From Cytobacillus oceanisediminis (GTDB lineage Bacteria; Bacillota; Bacilli; Bacillales; Cytobacillaceae), in contig NZ_QGTW01000004.1 in assembly GCF_003182355.1 (NCBI RefSeq), forward strand, positions 124,001-188,000: DNA of 64,000 bases, given 5' to 3'. Below, piece by piece: positions 16,619 through 24,997 of the stretch. The notes under the pieces are model-generated. The model was not told the DNA's origin. It saw only the letters and a list, made by a program, of their open reading frames with translations, and ran no database searches. Within the stretch, counting starts at the first letter, position 1. Each line of letters opens with the position of its first letter. The position numbers and the translations under genes were made by a program.

Positions 16619-17501
16619 AACCTTGCGCCGGCACTTTCGTGAAAGTTTTAAAAGCCTTGGCCGTAATGGATGGATGACATTCGCTTCGGCAAGTGCGGTA
16701 ACAGTAACACTGATTTTGGTTGGTGTATTTTTCGTCATTATGATGAATCTCAACAAGGTGGCGACGACCATTGAAGAGGACGTGGAAATCCGCGTTCACA
16801 TCGATGTTGCTGCAAATGAGCAGGATCAGCAAGTTTTACGGCAAAAAATCGAAGGAATACCCGAAGTCAAAACAGTCGAATACTCAACTAAGGAAAAAGA
16901 GCTAGATAATCTGATAGACAGCCTTGGTGAAGAAGGGGAAGCCTTCAAACTGTTCGAACAGGATAATCCGTTGAACGATGTATTTATCGTAAAGACGAAA
17001 AACCCGACAGACACAATGACAGCAGCAAAACAAATTGAAAAAATGGAGTATACTGCAAAAGTCAAATACGGACAGGGACAAGTTGAGAAACTCTTCAACT
17101 TTATTAATGCCAGCCGAAACGTCGGTCTGGTACTGATTGTCGGCCTGCTATTCACAGCGATGTTCCTGATTTCAAACACGATTAAAATTACGATTATGTC
17201 GCGAAGAAGAGAAATCGAGATTATGAGATTAGTAGGAGCAACCAACGCCTTTATCAGATGGCCATTCTTTCTTGAAGGATTATGGCTTGGACTGCTTGGA
17301 TCCATTATTCCGATCGGGCTTGTTGCGACAGCCTATTATTATGCCTATGACTACCTGGCGCCCAAGCTTGAGGGGCATTTTGTCAGGCTGCTGGAATTCA
17401 ACCCGTTTGTTTACCAGGTTTCCGGCCTGCTTATCCTAATGGGTGCGCTAATTGGTGTATGGGGAAGCTTAATGTCAGTGCGGAAATTCCTTAAAGTGTA
17501 A
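16602..17501 (+). CDS. ftsX: Cell-division ABC transporter permease FtsX
   Basis: 299 aa with the FtsX layout: N-terminal cytoplasmic RRHFRESFKSLGRNGWMTFAS, first membrane segment, extracellular domain of about 100 residues (EEDVEIRVHIDV ... KVKYGQGQVEKLF), then three membrane segments in the C-terminal half with the conserved RRREIEIMRLVGATNAFIRWPFFLEG. The extracellular loop is where the partner hydrolase docks. ATG 16602 follows AGAGGTGAT; ATG 16608 is an alternative. Confidence 0.95.
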   Translation: MAMKARTLRRHFRESFKSLGRNGWMTFASASAVTVTLILVGVFFVIMMNLNKVATTIEEDVEIRVHIDVAANEQDQQVLRQKIEGIPEVKTVEYSTKEKELDNLIDSLGEEGEAFKLFEQDNPLNDVFIVKTKNPTDTMTAAKQIEKMEYTAKVKYGQGQVEKLFNFINASRNVGLVLIVGLLFTAMFLISNTIKITIMSRRREIEIMRLVGATNAFIRWPFFLEGLWLGLLGSIIPIGLVATAYYYAYDYLAPKLEGHFVRLLEFNPFVYQVSGLLILMGALIGVWGSLMSVRKFLKV

Positions 17502-17656
17502 CCAGCTTTGAAGGGCCTGCGGGGGGGAACCTTTTCAGGCGCCTTCAAGCCTTATCATAATAGACGATTTACTAGAGGGAAATGTTTCATAAATAACGGC
17601 GAAATTGAACGATTGACCTGTACATATGGTGTTCATTGAAAGGAGAAATCGGAAAA

Positions 17657-18982
17657 TTGAAGAAATCCATTATCACATTATCATTAGCTGCCATTTTGGG
17701 GTTTGGCAGCATTACTGTCGGGCTGCCTGCTGAAACGGCGGTTGCGGCGGATAAATTAAATGAATTAAACAGCCAAAAAAATAAGATTAACCAACAACGC
17801 TCTGGCATAGAATCAGAGATTAATAGTACAGATAAGAAAATTAATGAAATCCAAGGCGAGCAAAAATCAGTAGAAAGCGAAATTGAGCGTCTGGATAAGG
17901 CTATCAGCGATGCGTTAGCTAAAATTGAAGAAAAGAATAAAGAAATCTCAGCCACAAAAGAGGAAATTAAAAAACTTGAAGGCGAAATCAAAGTCTTAAA
18001 AGAACGTATTAAGAAGCGCAATGAACTATTGAAAGACCGGGCCCGCAACTATCAGGAAACTGGCGGAATGGTCAGCTATGTTGATGTATTGATGGGAGCG
18101 CAGAGCTTCGGGGATTTCATTGAGCGCGTAGGTGCAGTTGCTACTATTGTGGAAGCAGACCAGGACATCCTTCAGCAGCATCAGGCTGATAAAGATGAGC
18201 TGGAGAAAAAACAGGCTCAGGTAAAAGAAGAACTTGCTTCTTTAGAGACAATGCGCGCCGAGCTTGAAAATATGAAAAAGAGCTTAAACGCACAAAAAGC
18301 TGAAAAAGATAAATTATTGGCTTCCTTAAAGAAAGAGGAAGAGCATATGCACGCTGCAAAAATGGAGCTTGCAGAAGAAAAAGAAATCCTTGCAGCCCAG
18401 GAAGCAGCGCTTCAAAAAGCAATTCAGCTTGAGCAAGCAAGACAGGCTGAAGCAGCAAGACAAGCAGAACTTGCAAGACAGCGTGCAGCCCAGGAAGCAG
18501 CTAAAAAGAAGAGTTCTTCTTCAAGCAGCAGCTCTTCAATTAAAAGCACTGCACAGGTTTCCTCTCCAGCCCCAGCAGTATCTGGCGGAGCATGGACAAG
18601 ACCAGCTGCCGGACGACTTTCTTCCGGATTTGGAAGCCGTTCACTAGGTGAGCACTATGGCGTGGATATTGCTGCAGGCGGAACTGTTCCGATCGTAGCA
18701 GCTGCTGACGGTGTTGTTATCCGTTCATACTACTCCAGCAGTTACGGAAATGCTATTTTCATTGCCCACTCTGTTGGCGGACAAACTTACACGACTGTTT
18801 ATGCACATATGAGAAGCCGCTCTGTTGGTTCTGGTGCAACGGTATCCAAAGGCCAGCAAATCGGCATTATGGGTAACACTGGACAATCTTATGGCCAGCA
18901 TTTACACTTTGAGCTTCATAAAGGATCTTGGAATGCAGGCAAAACAAATGCGATTAACCCAGTTGGCATCGTGCCTCTATAA
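17657..18982 (+). CDS. Secreted coiled-coil M23 (LytM) peptidoglycan hydrolase, likely FtsEX partner
   Basis: 441 aa. Signal peptide (about 1-32, ending TAVAADK), a long coiled coil (about 35-240) of the PcsB/EnvC type, an Ala/Glu/Arg-rich helix, a Ser-rich linker and a C-terminal M23 domain (about 320-441). The zinc/catalytic residues appear intact: HYGVD and HLHFE. EnvC itself is degenerate, so this protein may be an active endopeptidase. Encoded right after ftsX, it is the natural substrate of FtsEX control. Start taken as TTG 17657, giving a clean signal peptide 12 bases after AAAGGAG; TTG 17636 is an alternative. Confidence 0.87.
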   Translation: MKKSIITLSLAAILGFGSITVGLPAETAVAADKLNELNSQKNKINQQRSGIESEINSTDKKINEIQGEQKSVESEIERLDKAISDALAKIEEKNKEISATKEEIKKLEGEIKVLKERIKKRNELLKDRARNYQETGGMVSYVDVLMGAQSFGDFIERVGAVATIVEADQDILQQHQADKDELEKKQAQVKEELASLETMRAELENMKKSLNAQKAEKDKLLASLKKEEEHMHAAKMELAEEKEILAAQEAALQKAIQLEQARQAEAARQAELARQRAAQEAAKKKSSSSSSSSSIKSTAQVSSPAPAVSGGAWTRPAAGRLSSGFGSRSLGEHYGVDIAAGGTVPIVAAADGVVIRSYYSSSYGNAIFIAHSVGGQTYTTVYAHMRSRSVGSGATVSKGQQIGIMGNTGQSYGQHLHFELHKGSWNAGKTNAINPVGIVPL

Positions 18983-18988
18983 AAAGTA

Positions 18989-19026
18989 TTGAGTGGAAGG
19001 AGCTTAGCTTCTTCCACTTTTCTTTT
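18989..19026 (+). terminator. Terminator after the M23 gene
   Basis: AGTGGAAG (18992) pairs with CTTCCACT (19011) and is followed by TTTCTTTT. Confidence 0.85.
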
Positions 19027-19392
19027 ACCCGTATAGAGGGTCTTTAATCCTATTTAAAAAATCCTGTGTTATTTCCGGAGGTTTTCTTTTCAATTTGGCG
19101 ACGTATCATGAATATAAAGCGGGGCAGGTTTCATTTTGGTGCAGGAGCAAAGAGCGAAACTTCTGCAGGTACTGGAATGTCCCCTTGCCGCCAATCAGTT
19201 AGCATAAACCCAATCCGGATTCCGGTTTTAGCGTTGTATTGCAATTCCTTCACTTGGTATAACATTGGCACACATCCCTCTTTTTATTATTAGTTCAACC
19301 CAATGTATTTGTTTCTAGAAATTAAGTGCCTTTACTAAACTGCTAAAAGAAATCATAACTCGTCCATTCCCAACATAGGATGGAATGAGCAA

Positions 19393-19427
19393 AGACATCC
19401 CGCGTTCCTTTGCGGGGTGTTTTTTGT
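19393..19427 (+). terminator. Orphan rho-independent terminator
   Basis: ACATCCCGC (19395-19403) pairs with GCGGGGTGT (19412-19420, one wobble) and is followed by TTTTTTG. No coding gene ends upstream on this strand after the terminator at 18989, so a small RNA or a degraded gene is possible. Confidence 0.8.
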
Positions 19428-19487
19428 TTATAAGATGGTAGTTTTCTAAGGACGACAGAATGCCTTTAGATCAAGGAGTGACAAGTA

Positions 19488-19560
19488 GCACATAAACGAT
19501 GGAAGTTGATGCATAAAAACAAAAAGTGAAGCAGAAAAGTGCAAAAGTGACGCATAAAAT
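19488..19560. repeat. Short periodic array, word GCATAAAA
   Basis: GCACATAAA, GCATAAAAA, GCAGAAAAG and CGCATAAAA begin at 19488, 19511, 19531 and 19552, about 20-23 bp apart. It appears to be a weak member of the same class as the 21-bp arrays elsewhere in the window. Confidence 0.55.
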
Positions 19561-19713
19561 GAAATACTGGCTTAAAAACCTTGAAAAGAGAGACTGAAAG
19601 AGCTGACTTTGGCTTCATTATTTAAAAATTTCACAGGAAGACAGAAGTAATAGCAGAATTGACGCTCTAAGGCTCTGAAAATATACAAAATGCAGCCGGA
19701 AAGGAAGATGGGG

Positions 19714-21165
19714 ATGAGCAGAAAATGGATAGCCCTGCTAATGACAGGTTCATTGCTAACAGGAGCTGGCAGTACATATGCGGGCATGCAGTGGCTGGCA
19801 AAGGAAAACCCTAATGAAGGAGCCGAAAACCAGTTAATAGATTCGGCCGAAAATAATATACCTATAGATGAAGAGAAAATAGAGAAAGTTGAGACAGCTT
19901 ACCATCTTATTTTAAAAAGCTATGTAGAAAAGGTTGAAGAGAAGCAGCTCGTTGAGGGGGCCATTCAGGGAATGCTCGCAACACTTGATGATCCTTATTC
20001 GGTTTACATGGATGAAGAAACGGCGAAGCAATTTAGCGATACACTGGAATCCTCTTTTGAAGGCATTGGGGCGGAAGTGAGCATGGTGGATGGCAAAATC
20101 ATCATTGTTTCTCCTTTCAAAGACTCGCCTGCTGAAAAAGCGGGGATAAAGCCCAAGGATGAAATTTTGAAAGTGGATGGCGAAAGTGTAGAGGGATTGG
20201 ACTTATATAAAGCTACGATGAAAATAAGAGGGGAAAAAGGAACGAAAGTGAAGCTCGAAATCGCCCGGCAAGGGTTAAAGGAGCCATTAACTGTCGAGGT
20301 CAAAAGGGACGAGATTCCGCAAATCACGGTATACTCTGAAATCAAAAACCAAGGCGGCAAAAAGATTGGCTATACGGAGATTACCTCTTTTTCAGAAGAT
20401 ACCTCCAAGGAGTTTGCGAAGCAGCTGAAGGAGATGGAGAAGGATGAAATTGAGGGGCTCGTCATTGATGTGCGCGGAAATCCGGGCGGCCTGCTCTCAT
20501 CTGTGCAGGAAATCCTCAAAGAACTTGTGACATCCGAAAAACCTTATCTTCAAATTGAGAAGCGAGACGGGGAGAAGATGAGATATTTCTCTACATTGGA
20601 GAAGGAAAAAGACTATCCAATCGCTGTATTAGTCGACAAAGGCAGTGCATCAGCATCGGAAATTCTTGCCGGTGCTTTGAAGGAAGCTCAAGGATATACA
20701 TTAATCGGGGAAAATACCTTTGGAAAAGGAACCGTCCAGCAGCCTGTAGCGATGGGCGACGGCAGTAATATTAAGCTTACATTATTTAAATGGCTGACAC
20801 CGGATGGAAATTGGATCCATAAAGAAGGCATTAAGCCGACCTTGGAGGTCAAACAGCCTGACATCTATCACACACACCCGATTCAGGTGGAGAAGCCTTT
20901 AACGATGGATATGAATAATGAAATAGTGAAAAATGCACAGGAAATCCTGGAGGGGCTGGGATACGGACCAGGCCGCAAAGATGGCTATTTCAGTGAATCC
21001 ACAGCCATTGCCGTCAAAGCCTTTCAACAGCAAAAAGGACTGGAGCCAACCGGCAAAATCGACAAGAAAACAGCATCTGCCCTTGAACAAACCGCCATCG
21101 AAGAAATGAAAAAAGAACAAAACGACCTCCAGCTGCAAACCGCACTGAGGTATATCGCGAAATAG
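19714..21165 (+). CDS. ctpB: C-terminal processing protease CtpB (S41)
   Basis: 483 aa. N-terminal signal/membrane anchor (KWIALLMTGSLLTGAGSTYA), PDZ domain (about 90-170: FEGIGAEVSMVDG, SPAEKAGIKPKDEILKVDG), S41 protease core with nucleophile Ser in GSASASEIL and Lys in GKGTVQQ, and a C-terminal peptidoglycan-binding domain (about 405-460: FSESTAIAVKAFQQQKGLEPTGKID). B. subtilis CtpB has the same size and context and cleaves SpoIVFA to trigger sigma-K activation. ATG 19714 follows AAGGA by 8 bases; earlier ATGs (19690, 19708) lack spacing. Confidence 0.92.
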   Translation: MSRKWIALLMTGSLLTGAGSTYAGMQWLAKENPNEGAENQLIDSAENNIPIDEEKIEKVETAYHLILKSYVEKVEEKQLVEGAIQGMLATLDDPYSVYMDEETAKQFSDTLESSFEGIGAEVSMVDGKIIIVSPFKDSPAEKAGIKPKDEILKVDGESVEGLDLYKATMKIRGEKGTKVKLEIARQGLKEPLTVEVKRDEIPQITVYSEIKNQGGKKIGYTEITSFSEDTSKEFAKQLKEMEKDEIEGLVIDVRGNPGGLLSSVQEILKELVTSEKPYLQIEKRDGEKMRYFSTLEKEKDYPIAVLVDKGSASASEILAGALKEAQGYTLIGENTFGKGTVQQPVAMGDGSNIKLTLFKWLTPDGNWIHKEGIKPTLEVKQPDIYHTHPIQVEKPLTMDMNNEIVKNAQEILEGLGYGPGRKDGYFSESTAIAVKAFQQQKGLEPTGKIDKKTASALEQTAIEEMKKEQNDLQLQTALRYIAK

Positions 21166-21169
21166 TTAT

Positions 21170-21240
21170 GGTACCAGGCACCACCCGAATTTTGTCGAAT
21201 CTTCATTACTGGTCTGGTACTGGTATAGGTACCTGGTACC
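21170..21240. repeat. GGTACC-bounded inverted repeat
   Basis: TGGTACCAGGCACC near 21171 and GGTACCTGGTACC near 21227 form an imperfect inverted repeat around 40 bp. A short related word (GTACCAGGTAC) occurs near 37595. No gene content. Confidence 0.5.
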
Positions 21241-21248
21241 CGATTTTA

Positions 21249-21285
21249 AGCAGGAGGATTTTTCCTTCTGCTATTTTTGTTTTTG
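21249..21285 (+). terminator. Terminator after ctpB
   Basis: AGCAGGAGG (21249-21257) pairs with CCTTCTGCT (21264-21272, one wobble), followed by ATTTTTGTTTTT. Confidence 0.85.
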
Positions 21286-21389
21286 GGTGAGTTTGTGATA
21301 GGTTTTGGGTGGGGGGTTTGGTAGAATATAGAGTAATAGATTTGTCTGTTTGTTACATAATTTCTTGTGAAATTCTATTATAGAGGCTG

Positions 21390-22592
21390 GTGGCAAGTTT
21401 GGTTGAGGAGTGGGTTTTTGAGTTTTTAAAAGGAACGGGGAAGCTGATATTAAATCCGGTGTTTTATTTTCTTTTTTTTGTGGCGGCATATCTGGGTGTA
21501 TCCCGTGTGAAGCATGAACGGAAAAACTTTTCGGTCAGGGCGGAGAATGCCTATTTTGAACTGAGGCAGCTCCTCCCGATTGGGCTGCTGGCCGGTATGG
21601 TGCTTTCCATCATTGTGGTCGGGGCGGGATTGGTCATCCCAATGGAAACGATTGTCTTTACAGCAGCCCTCACCTTCCTATGGTGCTTCACGACAAAAGT
21701 GAGATGGATGGCACCGGTTTATACACTGGGGTTTGCCTTTTTTGCGACGATGTTTGCCATTGAACAGCAATGGCCTTTGCCATCATTCGTAAAATCGGTG
21801 ACAAATACAGAAGAGTCGATCTTTCCAGCCATTGCGATTCTCCTTGCCTTGCTCGTAATAGTTGAGGGTTTCCTAATCTTAAAAATTGGCCGGAAAGGAA
21901 CATCTCCCAAACTGGTAAAAAGCAAGCGCGGGCAAACGATTGGCATCCATGAGGCAAAAAGAATATGGATGGTGCCTGTTTTTCTGCTCATTCCAGGACA
22001 GGCTTTGCAGGTGCACTTGGTATGGTGGCCGGTGTTTGAGATTGGCGGAAATTCCTATTCGCTGATCCTGGTGCCGTTCGCTATCGGCTTTTATCAGCGA
22101 ATCCAGGGAACCCTTCCTAAGGAAGCGGTCAAGCTGCTTGGCCAAAGGATTATTGTGTTTGGCATGCTGCTTTTACTGCTGTCAGCGGCTGGTTACTGGT
22201 ATCCGCTTGCAGCCGTCGGGGTTGTAGCACTGGCGATTATCGGACGGGAGTTTATATCCCTTCGCCAGCGTATGTCAGAGGACCATGCACCGTTTTATTT
22301 TTCCAAACGCAATCAGGGTATCATGGTTCTTGGAGTCGTGCCCGACTCGCCCGCGGATAAAATGGCCCTTCAGGTTGGTGAAATCGTCACGAAAGTTAAC
22401 GGCGTAAAAATTCACGATGAAAAAGGATTCTATGAAGCGCTGCAAAAGAACGGGGCGCATTGCAAGCTTGAAGTCATCGACGTAAACGGCCAAATTCGCT
22501 TCGTCCAGCGGGCTCTTTACGAAGGTGACCACCACGAGCTCGGCCTGCTGTTTGTGCAGGATGAGAAGAAGTGGGATAGCGAAGCGGTTTGA
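21390..22592 (+). CDS. minJ: Cell-division topological determinant MinJ
   Basis: 400 aa membrane protein with roughly seven or eight hydrophobic segments over residues 15-295 and a C-terminal PDZ domain (about 310-400: GIMVLGVVPDSPADKMALQVGEIVTKVNG). The N-terminal FLKGTGKL.LNP and VKHERKNF match B. subtilis MinJ (YvjD), which sits in the same place after ctpB. MinJ links DivIVA to MinCD. GTG 21390 is used; TTG 21399 aligns better with the B. subtilis N-terminus and is an alternative. Confidence 0.88.
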   Translation: MASLVEEWVFEFLKGTGKLILNPVFYFLFFVAAYLGVSRVKHERKNFSVRAENAYFELRQLLPIGLLAGMVLSIIVVGAGLVIPMETIVFTAALTFLWCFTTKVRWMAPVYTLGFAFFATMFAIEQQWPLPSFVKSVTNTEESIFPAIAILLALLVIVEGFLILKIGRKGTSPKLVKSKRGQTIGIHEAKRIWMVPVFLLIPGQALQVHLVWWPVFEIGGNSYSLILVPFAIGFYQRIQGTLPKEAVKLLGQRIIVFGMLLLLLSAAGYWYPLAAVGVVALAIIGREFISLRQRMSEDHAPFYFSKRNQGIMVLGVVPDSPADKMALQVGEIVTKVNGVKIHDEKGFYEALQKNGAHCKLEVIDVNGQIRFVQRALYEGDHHELGLLFVQDEKKWDSEAV

Positions 22593-22604
22593 TTTTGTCA
22601 TTTT

Positions 22605-22665
22605 TTCATAATTAACTGGAATTCGTTCAAAATCTTCCGGCCGGAATCTGTTCATAATTAAGCGG
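22605..22665. repeat. Short periodic array, word TTCATAATTAA.(C/G)GGAA
   Basis: TTCATAATTAACTGGAA (22605), TTCAAAATCTTCCGG (22626) and TTCATAATTAAGCGGAA (22651) recur between the minJ stop and its terminator. The first step is 21 bp, the second 25. Confidence 0.55.
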
Positions 22666-22683
22666 AATAGAAAAGTATTAAGT

Positions 22684-22718
22684 AAAAAAAGCTTACCGGT
22701 TTGGTGAGCTTTTTTTGT
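22684..22718 (+). terminator. Terminator after minJ
   Basis: AAAGCTTACC pairs with GGTGAGCTTT and is followed by a T run. Confidence 0.88.
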
Positions 22719-22737
22719 TTTTTTATTCCGCAAACGG

Positions 22738-22772
22738 GGGCTTATCAGGAACAAGATAAGCTTTTTTTTATG
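22738..22772. terminator. Second terminator after minJ
   Basis: GGCTTATC (22739) pairs with GATAAGCT (22757) with a long T run. Lies 20 bp after the previous one; possibly from the insertion sequence side. Confidence 0.75.
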
Positions 22773-22894
22773 AAATTAATGATTGAGTTAACTGCTTGAA
22801 TTTGAAACGTGCTTATAAAACATAAAGTGAAGGAAACTGATGGGGTAAATGTTTTTAGTTTCTTGTTCAACAATCGGGTGTTTAGGTTAATTAT

Positions 22895-23949
22895 TTAGAG
22901 TCGATTTTCAAATTTGAAGACCGGCTTTTTACATTTTAATAGACAACTAATATCATATTTTTCTAATACACTTAAATGAGGAATCAAGCAACCTGGGTCT
23001 CCAGCACGCTGATGCAGACTAAAACCAACAACGAATTGATTTTCTGTCCCGATTTGCACATTATAGCCAGGCTTCAGCTGGCCGTTTTTCATGTGATCAT
23101 CTTTCATCCGCATGAAAGTCGCGTCCGTATCGTTTTAGAGTAGCTGTTTCTCCTTTCAAATGTAGATTTCTGCTGTTCATACTTTTGTTTTCTTGGCAAA
23201 AGGTCTTTTTCCAACTGGCGCTTTGCTTTTTTAATGGTCTTATTCTTAGGGTCCTTTTCCAGGCGCTTCTCTAATTTCTTTACTGTTTTGGCTATTTTCT
23301 CTGAAGAAATTGGAGCTTTTTCTAACTTCTCCATTAGATCTAATTCCTGTTCTGCATCTTCGTCTTCCTTAGTAACCTGCTCAATCTGAAAGACAAGCTG
23401 CTTGAATTTTTCATTTAGTTTCTGATCATATTTTTCAGTAGATTTTCGCCAAACAAAGGTATACTTGTTCGCGTTCGCTTCAATTTTGGTGCCATCTAGA
23501 AAGTAATCCTCAAGTTTTATATAACCCTCTTCCCGCAATAGGTCTACAATAGAAAAGAACGTTTCATAAATTACATCTTTCATGCGTTCGGATCGGAAGC
23601 GATTAATAGTTCGGAAGTCTGGCTGCTGTTCTCCAGAGAGCCACATGAAAATAATATTTTCTGCCAGCTGTTTGGCAATTTGACGTGAGGAATAAATGCG
23701 ATTGGAGTAAGCGTAAAGAATGACTTTTAACATCATCTTAGGATGGTAAGGAGGTCTTCCGCCTCCAGGGTAAAGAGATGTAAAGATACTTGGATTCATC
23801 TGATCGACTGCGAAGTCGATCAAACGGGCAAGATGTTGTTGGGGGATTAGTACCTGAATATCCATTGGAAGTGCTAATTGATTCGTGTTATACTCTTTAT
23901 ACATAAGAAAATCGTTCCTTTCTCGTATGGTGGGTTGTGGTGACTTCAT
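22895..23949 (-). pseudogene. IS1182-family transposase, frameshifted and truncated
   Basis: The 5' part (23104-23949, 281 aa) has the DUF772-type N-terminus (YNTNQLALPMDIQ, FTSLYPGGGRPPYHPKMMLKVILYAYSNR, PDFRTINRFR) and the DDE-domain start FLDGTKIEANANKYTFVWRK. After SYSKT a one-base deletion throws it out of frame. The other frame resumes [31 protein letters not shown] and runs to 22895 (FKFENRL stop), where the final part of the DDE domain, probably over 100 residues, is missing. The element is therefore dead. No clear terminal inverted repeats were identified. Confidence 0.85.
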
Positions 23950-24011
23950 TATACCAAAAAGGACGATTTTCTTCTTTTTTTACCTTAGTACTAATGCTAA
24001 TATTGATTCTT

Positions 24012-24153
24012 GCACCCTGTTGATTGGAGCGGAAGGGGCGAGACTCCTGCGGGAGAAGCGAGTCAGCGGGAGACCCCGCAGGTGCGAATGCACCGAGGAG
24101 GCTCCCGGACCGCCCGCGGAAAGCGAGTCCCTGGAGCGGAAATCAACAGGCCA
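24012..24153. repeat. Full-length CCTGTTGATT-type MITE-like repeat
   Basis: 142 bp from GCACCCTGTTGATTGGAGCG to GGAGCGGAAATCAACAGGCC. Terminal inverted repeat CCTGTTGATT/AATCAACAGG, extended imperfectly inward (GGAGCGGAA at the right end, GGAGCGGAAG at the left). The interior is a GC-rich string of short palindromes (GGGAGACCCCGCAGG, GGAGGCTCCCGG, CCGCCCGCGGAAAGCGAGTC). It lies beside the dead transposase. This is the most complete of four copies in the window and a type I recall as common between genes of Bacillaceae. Confidence 0.85.
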
Positions 24154-24166
24154 ATTTTATAGAGGA

Positions 24167-24212
24167 AAAAAGAGGGTGCCCGAAAGTAATACTTTTGGGA
24201 CACCCTCTTTTA
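24167..24212. terminator. Terminator-like hairpin beside the repeat
   Basis: AAGAGGGTG-CCC (24171) pairs with GGG-CACCCTCTT (24197 on) and is flanked by A and T tracts, so works in either direction. Confidence 0.75.
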
Positions 24213-24452
24213 TTTGCGTAAAGAGATAATAATAACTTTTATGTTGTTTAAATCATCTTCTATTTATGAAGTATTCTTCAATTAAAGGGCCAGATTGTTG
24301 AACAAACACCCTAAAGAAAAATTGGATATGTATGTTAAAGTTTATAAAAGATTGTAAAGGTTTGCACTTTAGCTAACGAGGCATTTAGTGAAGAAGGACT
24401 TTGCTCTTAGGTAGAAGAATATAGGAGCCTAAACTAGGAAGAGGGTTCAAAA
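24213..24452. other. Intergenic, no gene seen
   Basis: AT-rich spacer between the repeat and the HAD remnant. GAAGAGGG just before ATG 24453 is the remnant's ribosome site. Nothing else recognised. Confidence 0.5.
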
Positions 24453-24792
24453 ATGATTAAAGCTGTTATTTTCGATTTAGATGGAATTTTCTTAAATAGA
24501 GATGAATCTATAAAAATGTTTATTGATAGACAATATGACAGGTTGAAAAACATTGTTGGTCATATACCTAAAGAAAGATCTATGGAACGTTTTATTTATT
24601 TAGATAGTCGTGGATATGTTTGGAAAAAACAAAGTATATCGATAATTAGTTGATGAATTTATGATTACAGATATAACCTGGGAAGAACTGCTTCAAGATT
24701 ATCTTTATGGATTTAAGGAAAACTGCGTTCCTATTCCCAATCTTATTAGTATGTTAGAAGAATTGAAACGATGCGATGTTTTGCGCCTTTAG
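24453..24792 (+). pseudogene. HAD-family hydrolase remnant
   Basis: Begins MIKAVIFDLDGIFLNRDESI with the HAD motif I (DLDG), with Ile for the usual Thr after the Gly, and runs 66 codons. Near 24628-24650 the frame is lost. The next frame has a TAA where a Gln codon would fit and then continues VDEFMITDITWEELLQDY and CVPIPNLISMLEELKR before stopping at 24792. That is HAD cap-domain sequence, so the gene carries a frameshift, a nonsense codon and a lost C-terminal half with motifs II-IV. Confidence 0.75.
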
Positions 24793-24889
24793 CAAAAAGG
24801 TAATAATAGTTGTGTTTTTCCTCAGGTAAGGGTATATTTCGTCCTGTAAGACTCCTCCAGGGTACCGCATAAACCTTTTTTTTAGATGG

Positions 24890-24937
24890 AATCAATATAT
24901 GGTGATTAATATCACTAATAAATACTATATATTGTGT
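24890..24937 (+). promoter_or_regulatory. Tandem NrdR boxes upstream of nrdDG
   Basis: ATACTATATATTGTGT (24922-24937) matches the NrdR consensus ACACWATATATWGTGT at 15 of 16 positions; AATCAATATATGGTGA (24890-24905) matches at 12 of 16. Their centres are 32 bp apart, three helical turns, which is the usual arrangement for paired NrdR boxes. NrdR would repress the downstream ribonucleotide reductase when dATP is high. Confidence 0.82.
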
Positions 24938-24997
24938 TACGATGTTCGAGAATTAACAAGAATACATTGTTAAAAAGTCTAAAGGAGAGGTTTGTAC

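Larger units (their letters stand above)
19027..19713. other. Intergenic with orphan terminator and short repeats
   Basis: Nearly 690 bp before ctpB. No convincing protein. It holds a strong terminator at 19393-19427 that follows no gene on the plus strand, and a small array of GCATAAAA-like words at 19488-19560. Confidence 0.5.

Noticed and set aside
19066..19293. 75-codon frame after the M23 gene
   Set aside because: No ribosome site, odd composition, and follows a terminator; no recognisable domain.
23885..24229. 114-codon plus-strand frame
   Set aside because: Antisense to the transposase start and then runs through the GC-rich repeat at 24012; no family resemblance.
24793..24889. Cobalamin or other riboswitch before nrdD
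   Set aside because: No B12-box or other known aptamer signature; only NrdR boxes are convincing.
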